64,000 bases of DNA, from contig JAVLRN010000012.1 of the NCBI GenBank assembly GCA_032821775.1, positions 62,001 to 126,000 on the forward strand, written 5' to 3'. The first letter of the stretch is position 1; each line of letters opens with the position of its first letter. Under the pieces are notes generated by a model that was not told the origin of the DNA, made no database searches, and saw only the letters and a program-made list of their open reading frames with translations. Below are positions 22,301 through 31,179 of this stretch, piece by piece. The position numbers were made by a program, and so were the translations under genes. This DNA comes from Sanguinoderma infundibulare. Taxonomy: Eukaryota; Basidiomycota; Agaricomycetes; Polyporales; Polyporaceae.

Positions 22301-22638
22301 CATCCTGCGCTTTCTGTCAGCCAAAGGGGAATACACTGGCCTGACGTAGCCGTCACCTGCATGGACACGTCCTCCTGCGCCTCCTCAGGCCTAGGGGCTA
22401 AGTCTGATCAACGATAAGTGCAGAATATTTCTTAGAATGAAGTTAGGCACCTAAGGGCCCTCCCCAAGCATGCAGTAGGCGTTGCAGAACTGGCTGGTGA
22501 GCCAGGTCTGGGGAGCTGCTGAGGTGCGCCCTAAGAACACGAATCTCTTCTTCGTCCAATGTGTAACTCTGGGTTCCAGTTGGATATAGTATAGTCAATA
22601 TGAGTACATGATAAGGCCGGCTTACAACTTACCTCCAT
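19314..22638 (-). CDS. TET/JBP-family 2-oxoglutarate/Fe(II) dioxygenase (5-methylcytosine oxidase-like)
   Basis: Minus-strand gene of about twelve exons, predicted nuclear. Known: TET/JBP enzymes oxidise 5-methylcytosine (or thymine) in DNA with Fe(II) and 2-oxoglutarate. The ATG at 22636-22638 opens a 6-nt coding exon (Met-Glu) spliced to SYTLDEEEIRVLRAHLSS. A basic cluster TKRKKND (about 22155-22175) could be a nuclear signal. The mid region holds FKLLSGKTGHLDDPSCQRW, WMAWGRKYVTLAAG and a Ser/Pro linker. Catalytic part: RVAFTSVDGSLLAF, QQMKRAKRTNYGQFVPYP, LRAHFPDLVDKIQCYASAL, GFVVNLNVSTHGHRDRKD (HxD iron ligands, about 19550-19600), GRELALQELGLVVPLRCGD, SHRITHFNL (distal His, about 19420-19445) and TRASLVCHSDRE (Arg for 2-oxoglutarate, about 19378-19410). 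Stop at 19314-19316. All ligands are present and no frame break was found, so it looks functional. The family is lineage-expanded in mushrooms next to KDZ elements, as here. Confidence 0.9.
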
Positions 22639-22864
22639 TGCGAGGGCACGACGTGGTGCCGAAAAGTGGCGGCGTGGGCGTTAGGTTGCGAGGGGTGCGC
22701 TGTTCAGAAATTCGCAGGTCCCTCCAACATTTCCTAAAATGGAAGGCCTGGGGCGCCCATACAATATGGGGCCGTAGCTTGTAACCCTACCAGTACACAT
22801 ACAGAGCAGTTGTGATACCTACTAGTCATACTAGATCTACCCCGATGAGTCCCGACACCGAAAT

Positions 22865-23545
22865 TTAAGCTTTCCCCACAATGACCCCTGCTTCGAAGAA
22901 GCCTACCAGGTCAGCTGACGCCTTTGGCGCGTCGACGACGTCGTCTATAACCTCCGCCATCCGCGTGAAGCCCTCCTCGAACGACGCTGGTGAGCACAGA
23001 ATTCGAGCGATGGCAAGACCGAAGAGGTCCGCGATGAGCTGAGCGTCCGCCCGCTTCGACTCGATCGCCCTTGTCGACCAGCAGATGTCGGTGTTCTGTC
23101 GGGAGCTTCGTGAAGTACACCTCTGCCTCCTCGAGATCACGAATCGAGAAGAACGCCTTCAAGTCCTCCATGATACACATCTTGGCCTCAGACTCAGATG
23201 TCGATGGCGTGCCAGACGGCTCTTCCTCGCCCTCACCCTCGCCCTCGCCCTCGGAGTTGACCGTAGGTGCAGCAGGGGTAGACTCTGACTTGTTGTCCAG
23301 GGGAACCATGCGAGGCAGCAGCTGGAGCCTTCTCCGCTGGGGAGCGCTGCCCTGGGGAGCACCACTAGGTCCAAGATCAGTAAAGCGCTTCCTGCTCGGG
23401 AGACGGCTCGACTTGCCTGTGACCTCCGCAGTATTCTCCGGGTTCCCGCTGAGCATCGAGAACATGTTCGTCGGACCGTCGGACGATTCCCGGCTCTTCC
23501 TCTTGTCGCCTTTCCGGAAGACAACGGTGACGTTGAACTCGGCCA
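22865..23545 (-). pseudogene. Fragment of eIF4G, MA3-domain region
   Basis: Minus-strand remnant of translation initiation factor eIF4G. NMFSMLSGNPENTAEVTGKS (near 23405-23465) and LQLLPRMVPLD match the linker of basidiomycete eIF4G. EDLKAFFSIRDLEEAEVYF and TEHRHLLVDK (about 23060-23160) begin the MA3 repeat; after LLVDK roughly ten bases are missing, so the reading frame shifts before AIESKRADAQLIADLFGLA, FEEGFTRMAEVIDD and the end GVIVGKA, stop at 22865. Only the C-terminal part of a gene that is normally over 1000 residues is present, and a frameshift splits it. At its upstream side it abuts the phosphatase fragment directly. Non-functional copy; the real eIF4G must be elsewhere. Confidence 0.78.
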
Positions 23546-24485
23546 GCTACGCAGGGAGAGCCCCCAACCGGTAAGGTCTGCCCCACATCGACCGTCGGTC
23601 AGGGTCCGAAGGGAGAACAAGATGGAGATGCAGGGACGGAAGAGAACACGACGTACCGTCAGGGTCTGACCATCATAGGTTGCAGATTGCCCCATCGTGC
23701 GGCACCTCCTGCTCCCCGTCAATCGTGCGTATCTGGGCGTACGATGGGTTGAGGGGTCCAGGGGCGCGGTGGTCGAATATGAGTATGATGAAACTCACCT
23801 GGTTGATGCTCTGCAGACTGGGACTCAACCCTCCATGCACGCAAAACACCCTTCCATCGACGATGGCACCCGGCGCAAGGTAGTAGAAGACCTCACAACA
23901 CCACCTCCAAACGTTGCTGCTCCCTTACTTTCTTTGACACTCGTCGAAGAAGCCATACACCTGGGTGATTTGCCTTGACTCGTGGTTTCCGCGGACGAGG
24001 GTCATGCGTTCCGGATAGCGGACTTTGAGGGCAAGCAGGAGGAGGAACGTCTGGACGCTGTATCGACAAAGTGGCCTGGGGTGCAAAGCTCAGCACAAAG
24101 ACGCGTCCGACGCGTTATGCACATACCCATGAACAGGTAATTCGTCTCTGGGCAAGGCCCGCCGACCTTGAAGAGCTCCATCATGTCCCAGAACTGCCCG
24201 TATATGTCCCCACACATCTCGAACCCTGTGTTACTTGGCGCGTTCGTCCCAGCACACGACTAACTAGAGATGTGCTCACTGTTACTGGGGAGTCGACCAC
24301 CTGCACATTGGCCTCCTCGATGAGGATCTCGCGGGTCTTGAGACGGAGCCGCTTGACTTGTTCTTCGGAGATGGGCTCGCACCGGAGGAGCTGCTCGATT
24401 TGTCTGCCGGGGCACGTCAAGGACTGAGCGGAACGGGTATCGGCTTGCAGACGACGATGACGAACTTGTCAAGGTCACTCGGCAT
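23546..24485 (-). pseudogene. Fragment of PP4-type Ser/Thr phosphatase catalytic subunit
   Basis: Minus-strand remnant with intron positions kept. ATG at 24483-24485 (MPSDLDK), 62-bp intron, then [19 protein letters not shown] and [16 protein letters not shown]. The metal-site motif reads CGDIYGQF (canonical GDIHGQF, so a metal-ligand His is Tyr). GDFVDRG is lost: after NYLFMG the text is HFVD, then about ten bases are missing, then [37 protein letters not shown]. The codon after DECQRK is TAA where Tyr is expected; the frame then reopens as [16 protein letters not shown] and [17 protein letters not shown]. After PHDGAICNL comes TGA, then WSDPD. The copy stops within TGWGLSLRSW, where eIF4G sequence begins. 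The RTID...QEVPHDG wording points to PP4 rather than PP2A. Clearly disabled. Confidence 0.87.
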
Positions 24486-25344
24486 CCCGCTAGAGCGAGG
24501 ATAAGTGGGAAGAGCAGCGTGCAAGTCCGCGCCGAGGGAGAGCCTGGAGGATGAAGGACGTCGACAACGAAGACGACTAGAGGCGCCCACGACCGGCTAG
24601 GAGTGACCGTCTTCGCACCGCACCCTCTCTCGTTTGAGTCCCCAAGGGCCGTTATGGCTACGGCGACCATGCTTTCTCCTCCAGCTCTAATGCTTTCCGC
24701 CTCCCTCTTTCTTGTGATCACACTCGCCTCGAGCACAAGGCGCCGTCGCACTCCCTCCACACCGAGTTCTTCGGTACCTCCCTCCTCCCCACCGAGCATC
24801 CGCTCTATCTCTCACTCCCGCACCACCAGCCTCCGACGACTCGGGACGCTCTGCCAACTCCCATGACACCTCCCTCTCGCCCCCACCCCACCGTGCCGCC
24901 CTGCCGCCCCTCAGCTGCTTCTTCCCCTCACGCGCCCGCTACGGCAACCAGTCCGACGCTCCGCAAGGGTCTTCTTCCCTGACCCACGTGCGACGGCAGT
25001 TTGTTCACTTGGATGATGGATCGTGACCCTAGCTCCCCCCGGAGCCCGCCCGCGGACCTTTATCACGCTGGTGAGTAGACCGAATTCCCGGTGGACGATC
25101 TCCACATTCTCCATCCGCTGCATTCGGAATTCCCATCCGCCTTCTGCACATCTCACGCCGACCGGACTGCACCCCCAGAACAAGCACGAGCACAAGGGCC
25201 AGAACTCGTTCCCAAATCCGCTCCCGCTTTCTCTCACCGTCCGCCGACTCCGCCTCAGTCCGAGCCGGAGCAGGCCCCGGCCCCGACGCTCGAGCCCGGC
25301 GTCACCTTGTCCAGCTCTTCCCTCTTCCTAGAGCTCACCGAAAC
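24486..25344. other. Unassigned stretch between phosphatase and esterase fragments
   Basis: About 860 bp, Pro/Ser- and Arg-rich in translation on both strands. A minus-strand frame (24911-25237) and a plus-strand frame (about 24657-24866) are open, but neither shows a domain I can name. It may be the 5' flank of the esterase fragment or a further eroded gene piece. Confidence 0.35.
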
Positions 25345-26410
25345 TCGCTCGGCAACCCTCCGTACCCGGGCTACACCGCCGTCGGCGGCACGAACTGGAT
25401 CGACGTCGACACGACCGTGTACAACAACTCGCTCATCCTGACGTACAACTATGCGCACGGCGGCGCGACGATCAACGGTCGCTAGTCGCGCCATACGAGG
25501 CGACGGTGCTGTCGCTGATCGACCAGGTGAACGAGTTCCTGGACGGCGGGGTCGCGGACAAGCCCGCGACGGCGTTGTGGACGAGCAAGAACGCGTTGTT
25601 CTCGGTGTGGATCGGGATCAACGACATCGGAAACAGCTACTACCAGAGCGGAGACCAGGACGCGTGAGTACATGGTGAACGGTTGCGATGCGGAAGGTGA
25701 TGTATTAAACGTACGGGACAGGTTCTCGGACGTGCTCCTGGACTCGTACTTTGGCCAGGTTCAGGAGCTTGTGAGTCGTTTCGTTCTTCCGCCTGCAGTA
25801 GTATGCACAAGCGTCAGTGAGGCCTTTCGTTTTGTTGGCTGACCGCGTCCTCGCAGCGATGTCGGCGCGAGGAACTTCCTCTTCATCAACGTTCCGCCTC
25901 TCGACCGGTCCCCACTGGTCAGTTATGATGCAATACGTCATCATGAAGAAGCTCACCATTTCTCTTCCCCAGATGCTGGCTCAGAGCGCTGACGTGCAGG
26001 CTCTTGAGAAGACTGTTATCGCAGGCTTCAACGCGAAGCTCGCGGAGAGGGCACAATCATTCGCCGCTACGAACGCTGGAGTGCGTATTCCGTCAATGAA
26101 CCGGCAAGGTGGTGCACGGCGGTGGCTTACGTTTTGCTGAAGGTCCGGACTTGGCTTTGGGACTCGAACGCGGTGTTCACCACGGTCTTGGACGATTCGA
26201 CGGCGTACGGGTTCGTCGACAACACCTCGTACGGGGGCACGGGCGACTTCTGGGGGAATAACTACCATCCGTCCAGTGCGTCTTCGTAGACTTTCATCTG
26301 TGCTTCTACATCGGCTCATCGAAAACATGTTCTCACCTTTTGGTGCAGGTGCGGCACAGGCGCTATGGGGACAAGGCGTGGCCGCGGTGCTGAACGAAAC
26401 GGTCTGGTAA
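25345..26410 (+). pseudogene. CE16-type acetylesterase (SGNH hydrolase) fragment
   Basis: Plus-strand remnant of a secreted carbohydrate acetylesterase, family CE16, which in fungi deacetylates xylo-oligosaccharides. It begins at NSLGNPPYPGYTAVGG, so the signal peptide and the catalytic-Ser block (GDSYT) are absent. WIDVDTTVYNNSLILTYNY and AHGGATIN follow, then two extra bases before LVAPYEATVLSLIDQ shift the frame and put TAG in the old frame (25483-25485). FSVWIGINDIGNSYY (block III with GxND) ends at a GTGAGT donor; FSDVLLDSYFGQVQEL, GARNFLFINVPPLDRSPL, ALEKTVIAGFNAKLAERA, VRTWLWDSN, YGFVDNTSYGGTGDFWGNN and YHPSSAAQALWGQ (block V His) follow, ending VLNETVW and TAA at 26408-26410. The missing nucleophile block and the frameshift make it non-functional. 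Confidence 0.87.
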
Positions 26411-26795
26411 AAGGTTGGAATACGAGGACGGTAGCAGGGAGAAGGATGAACAGTCCTCGGACGATGAGGACGATCTCGGGGCGGAGGACGAGGAGGACAG
26501 GGATGGTGGGGACGACTACGGGTACGCTTGCGCCGGCTACGCACCCATGTAACGACTACGTACACTTTTGTCAAATCGCACACTATTATTTCGGACGGGA
26601 ATGCCACTAAGACTTTTGTCCATACCATTTGTGTCCATACCATTGTTGCTCAGGAATTGCTCCATGCCATTCCGAAAAATCTTGTGTGCGTGAAACTGAG
26701 TAGCAAATCGTAACTCTATGCGCGCAAGTCCACGTCCATGACGTGCATCCACTTTCTGTCTCCGCGTCCTCTTCCTCACCCTGCTCTTCATCTTC
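26411..26795. other. Spacer with nothing recognised
   Basis: About 385 bp between two convergent gene ends. It contains a short imperfect direct repeat (TTGTCCATACCAT near 26620-26645) but no coding or RNA feature. Confidence 0.45.
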
Positions 26796-28195
26796 CTACT
26801 CACCCCAGTCTGTGCGAGTGCGATAGTCCAGCTGGTAAGCGGCACCCCAAGCAAAGCGAAGATAGTCCCATCCCCATCGCCCGGCCTCCGCCCCCTCCAA
26901 GCTGACCTCCCAGTTGCCATTCCTCCGCGTCCAGTCATATTCCAGCAACTCTGACGACAGAAAGTCTTCAGTGTCTTCTGCTTCCAGGGGCAGGTAGCCC
27001 CACTGCTTTGCGGCATCTAGGACCATGTCGTCATTGACCACGACCTCAGCGTCGCCACCCAGCTCTTCAGAGAGGTCGCCACGAACACTCTTCACAGCCA
27101 CCTCGATGTCCTCCCCCTCCTGTGGGTGAAACAAGGTGACTGCGATGGTGGTTAGCTTCCCCCCCCCCTCTACCTGACCAGTCCATGAGGAGAACGCCGT
27201 CTTCGCAGCTGTAGCGGAGTAGGGAGGCCACACAACGTACACCGATGCGTGAATGTGTATGGTGGGTATGTTCTGAAAGATCTTGACCTGCGCTGCCCAC
27301 TCTGGTTTTTGCCAGAATCGTAAGCACCGGTCTACGATCTGTGAAGCCCATAAGTCTGGCCCATCACTCTTGTTCATGAAAAAAAGATATACCTGGCCCT
27401 CCTTTCCATATGTGAGGTCTTGGAAGTAGCGGTATTCCTTGGACAACCACTTCAGAGTCACATCCTCACAAAAAAAAGTCCAGAGCTCACCTTGTCATCG
27501 CAGTATGGCCGAAGTCGCAGGAGTGCCAGTGAGGGTGGCAAATAGGGGGCAATGGGACCGTAGCAGCAAAGGGGTTGAACGTCTCTGTATCCGACGTACG
27601 CGAGGGTGAGTGTCCTTAGCCTTGAGAAGGAGGACCATGCTTCTTTGTTTGCATCCCAGTTGAACTGGATAGCCATCTCATGTGAGAGAACGAGGTTGAG
27701 GTCCTGAACACAGTGGGCGCGACTGGTCCTAACAGTACGTGTCTGCAGGGGATGAGAAATCAGCAGGGATGCAAACAGATGTATGCACGCACATTAAGCA
27801 GAGACTCTAAAGCACCCAAGGAAAAGATAATGGGACGCTTGTACAAGTCCGCCTCGAATTGCTCGTATGCTCCTTCAAAGCTGGCTGCCCACTGAGCCTT
27901 CTTCCGCCAGGCCTGGAGCTGCTCTTCATCCATTGGAAACTCGCCAGAGGGAAAGTCGCCCAGTCCTGGGGGACGGCGGCGGCACTTTTTACAGTCTTGG
28001 TCTACGTCTGCTTTGACCTAAACAGCATGTTAGAATACACCAGTTCTGAGATGCGTCGATAGCAATACTCGCAATAACCCATATCTTGACCCATAACTCG
28101 TATGGTAGCCTCTCCTTAGCACGTCGAGGGCGAGCGACCTGGAAACGGCCGGGCTGTCCTCGGAGCGCGTAGGCCTTTCCTCGTCGAGCAGCCAT
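26796..28195 (-). CDS. F-box-like protein of unknown function (possible one-base frameshift)
   Basis: Minus-strand gene; ATG at 28193-28195 (MAARRGKAYALRGQPGRF) then RLPYELWVKIW, which resembles the first half of an F-box; F-box proteins act as SCF ubiquitin-ligase adaptors. Exon 2 (about 27835-28002) is VKADVDQDCKKCRRRPP ... PMDEEQLQAWRKKAQWAAS ... LYKRPIIFSLGALESLLN; exon 3 starts TRTVRTSRAHCVQDLNLVL and reads to CYGPIAPYLPPSLALLRLR. At a run of eight T (on the minus strand, 27466-27473) the frame breaks; one extra T would give SSGLFFCEDVTLKWLSKEYR and join the remaining open frame (VKIFQNIPTIHIHASVYVV, ending YRTRTDWGE at 26796). Either an assembly indel or a young pseudogene. The host-gene fragments on both sides are clearly decayed, this one is not. 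F-box assignment is tentative. Confidence 0.55.
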
Positions 28196-28574
28196 GACAA
28201 GGATGTAGAGTAGAGTATACAACTAGAGTACACGACAGGACCTTCAGGTTCGGGCGGTTCGGGCTTTCCGGGCGGTTCGGGCTTTCCGGGCTGTTCGCTG
28301 CCTATTAGGCATCTGGCGCGTGCAGCTCCCGTGGATAGATGCCGTAAAGCGCGTTTCCCCCTTGGACGACCCCATACCTCCCTTGGACGACCCGACGCCT
28401 CCCTTGGACAACCCAATCCTGCCCTTGCCTCACCACTCCTGAGTCCTCCGCATCCCCGTCATCTGCGCTGGTCGCCGCGGAGGACTTCCCCACCGCCTTC
28501 GGTGCAGCCTGTCAGCAACGCTCCTTCCTCCGTAATGTGGACTGTAGCACCAGTACGCCCCGCTCAACAACGCC

Positions 28575-29512
28575 CCTCAGCGCCGCGGAATATGCGCACT
28601 TCTCCAAGATTTCTGGTACCTTAGGTTTACGCATGCTGGCGAAGATGTGTTGGCAGACTGGGCAGGGTCTGGGCACGATCGGAGGCAGTATCGTGACCCC
28701 GGTGGAGAGCAAGCTGTGGCCGAAAGGTATGGATCTCGCTTTAAGGAAAAGACCGAGCAGTCCAAGGCTGAGGCGCGCCGTCAGGGCAAAGTTGTCAGTG
28801 ATGGAAAGGATTCGAAGGCGACGGCTCGCAAAACGTGCAAAGTCTCAAAGGCGCATGAAGCCCGTACGGATGCTCGGAAGAAGACGAAGACTCGCGTTGA
28901 GCACAAGACGTACGAAGCAATCGTCGCAGAGGCGGGTCAAGATGCTCCTCAAGCCAGCGTTGGTCCTATCGTCGATGCCACGGGTGCGATGGTGAGTACA
29001 TGCGCGGCTTTCGTCTTGTCAGGTCGTGCTGACGATGTGCTGTAGCTCAGGGAGGTGTCTTCGTTGGCTGATGTAGCCAAGGCATCATGGACACCCTCTA
29101 CGGATCCCATGCGCCTCCCGAAATCCGACACAACCTGCGCCTAGTCACTGAGTCAAGTCGTACTGACCCGGACAGTCTCGCAAGGTGGCCCGCGCACCCG
29201 AGGAGCGCAAGAAGTGGATTCGAGCAGAAGATGCGAGGTTACGCAAGCAGGTGGACGACGAGGCCGAACGTAAGTACATCTTGCTTCTTTGCGTCTTCGT
29301 TGCTGCTTACAGAGTGGTAGTCATTGCTCGCATGCCGCAGATTCATGTCGTCGTCGAGGAGATTAACACCCAAAGCGTCGCTCGAGCTATTCTCCTCAAG
29401 CTTCAATGAGCTCCTCGGTCAACACGCAAATCTGTTCTGGGGGTCATCTCTGGAATGGACGTCGAAGGGAGTCGTGGGCCTCAGCGCGGGCCACCCGCCC
29501 AAGGTCTCCTAG
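28575..29512 (+). pseudogene. Fragment of TFIP11/Ntr1-like G-patch splicing protein
   Basis: Plus-strand remnant of the tuftelin-interacting protein 11 / Ntr1 family, which helps disassemble spliceosomes. FSKISGTLGLRMLAKM starts the G-patch; the key glycine of AKMGW is Cys (AKMCW). GLGTIGGSIVTPVESKL follows, then lost bases shift the frame before FKEKTEQSKAEARRQGK. RVEHKTYEAIVAEAGQDAP and VGPIVDATGAM end at a GTGAGT donor; LREVSSLADVAKASWTPST follows. One base is missing before EIRHNLRLV, and the frame changes again before APEERKKWIRAEDARLR. IHVVVEEINTQSVAR and ELFSSSFNELLGQHANLF are the last recognisable pieces near 29440. At least three frame breaks; N- and C-terminal thirds absent. Introns are retained, so it was copied as DNA, not from mRNA. 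Confidence 0.87.
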
Positions 29513-30262
29513 GTACGGTAGTATTTACCACCAGTGAGTATTTCCCATTTTGGAACCCCAACAGGCGCAGGGGGTGGGAGGTCCAGGCCTGAGCCGGCGC
29601 TTAGTCCCCAGGGGAGGCGCCCATAGGCAGTAGTTCAGTCCAGGATTACAAAGAGCTACACGCTGGGTTTTGATAGATATAAATCGCCTCACGCTTTGCT
29701 TCGTTCTGCTAACCAAGGCTTACAGCCACTTTCATACGTATACGAAAAACGCATTTTTCGCGGGCCCGGTGCTCTCAAGGTGTCTCTGGAGACGCTGGAG
29801 ATCACGAGATCCAAACCCTGAAGGGTGTGATGAGTGACTCTGTGTGACCCAGAGGTGACCGACAGCATGTCCCTTACCGGTGCCGTTCCTCTCATCCAAA
29901 CGGCATATTTCTCACTTCTTCTTGTCTACGGCACAACATTAACTGAACTGACATGATCTTTTCTGTTTCTATTGAGGATAATGGCTCCGAGAGTGGTATC
30001 GAGCAAATGAGTGACGCGGTGACTCTTCGGTTCTCCGGCTTTATCGGCGGTCCGTCAGGCCGGCTCAGCGTTCCGGTAGCCCAGCGCTCTACAGACACTG
30101 GCTCGCCAAAAAACCGTTTTTTCTGTATCGTCCTGAAAAGCGTGGTAAACTGGATAAAAGTACATGTTACGCGTAAACGGTTTCGCTTCGTCCCAGATAT
30201 AAGTACATTAGTCATGTCTGCTTCTGCTTCTTCATCCTCGCTCGCGACGGGGCCGCGCGTGG
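29513..30262. other. Gap without a supported gene
   Basis: About 750 bp. A plus-strand frame (29953-30450) overlaps the antisense gene at 30263 and shows no family features. GC-rich text near 29560-29640 has a weak tRNA-like B-box look (AGTTCAGTCC), but I could not fold a tRNA or SINE head from it. Confidence 0.4.
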
Positions 30263-30694
30263 CTAGGCCGGAACGTTCTCCACGGCATTCCCGTAAGCAT
30301 CCTCCCAGGCCTCAAGGAAGCGGCGCGCAACCCACTCCCGGGTCGCCAGTGACTGCTCGGCCGTCGTCATATGCACCTCCAACCAGACTGACCCTAGGTG
30401 GGTCCCAGGCTCATGAAACGAAAGGAGCCAACCCGAGCCATCGGATTTAAGCAGGGTAGACATCTGGAGGCCCTCCATCGTTCGGGTCCCTAGACCCCTA
30501 GCTTGGATCTTCTTCCCCGAGCTGGAGGCTAAATCGATGGTCTCCAACGGCCGAAAGGTCATAAGCCTCTCAATGGCACCCCTTAACTCTCTCTTTTGGG
30601 ACGCCTGCTTCAAACCTGGTAAGTTCCGCACAGAAAGGTAAGGGTTCAGACTCACCTTAAGTATCGAGGCGTGGGAGGAAGGGGGTGCATTCAT
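30263..30694 (-). CDS. Small conserved-looking protein, 143 aa, unknown
   Basis: Uninterrupted minus-strand frame from ATG 30692-30694 (MNAPPSSHASILKVSLNPYL) to TAG at 30263-30265 (ENVPA). Soluble, no signal peptide or membrane helix; middle part GAIERLMTFRPLETIDLAS, C-terminal ATREWVARRFLEAWEDAYG. I do not recognise a named family, though the C-terminal wording looks like a mushroom-specific group. It is divergent to the kinase-like gene at 31180 with 485 bp between the starts, so they may share a promoter region. An extra exon upstream cannot be excluded. Confidence 0.55.
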   Translation of the reverse strand: MNAPPSSHASILKVSLNPYLSVRNLPGLKQASQKRELRGAIERLMTFRPLETIDLASSSGKKIQARGLGTRTMEGLQMSTLLKSDGSGWLLSFHEPGTHLGSVWLEVHMTTAEQSLATREWVARRFLEAWEDAYGNAVENVPA

Positions 30695-31179
30695 CGTTTT
30701 TTCAGAGGGAGACTGCAGGACAGAGTAGGGTCAGAACGGTGAGGACCAGGAGTGCAGATGAAAGGGGGCCTTACCTTCGTGGAGAGCACAGAAGCTGGGG
30801 AAACGATACCCAGGTCCCAGCTTAAGTACGCTCTTCTTCCGGGAACCTACAGTTCGCTCACGCCCGTAGCGCACCCACGTTGCTATTTTAGCCGCGGGGA
30901 AGCTGTCGAACGGGGGAATGGTGAGTTCCTCGCCGCGATGCTGACCGACGACCGCACACCCCCCAGCACGAGAGAGAAGATCCTTCGTGCTGAGCACCGG
31001 GTGTGCGACCTGGGCGCGGGAGCGGAAGACGTTGGGGAGGTCCTGCACAGGAATACCTCATGCATACCGGAAGAGGCATCCCGCGACGGGTAAGTTCCGT
31101 TCTTCTGCCACAGAATAAGTCAGCAAGCGCCACGTATCGAGGAGGAAAACACCTTTCTTCCCTCGACCCTCGAATCCCC

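Noticed and set aside
24911..25237. Minus-strand frame with SGFGNEF, reminiscent of homogentisate dioxygenase
   Set aside because: The likeness is only a few residues; the rest does not follow the family and no further exons were found.
29540..29710. Possible tRNA-derived SINE
   Set aside because: A weak B-box-like word is present, but no A box at proper distance and no cloverleaf could be drawn.
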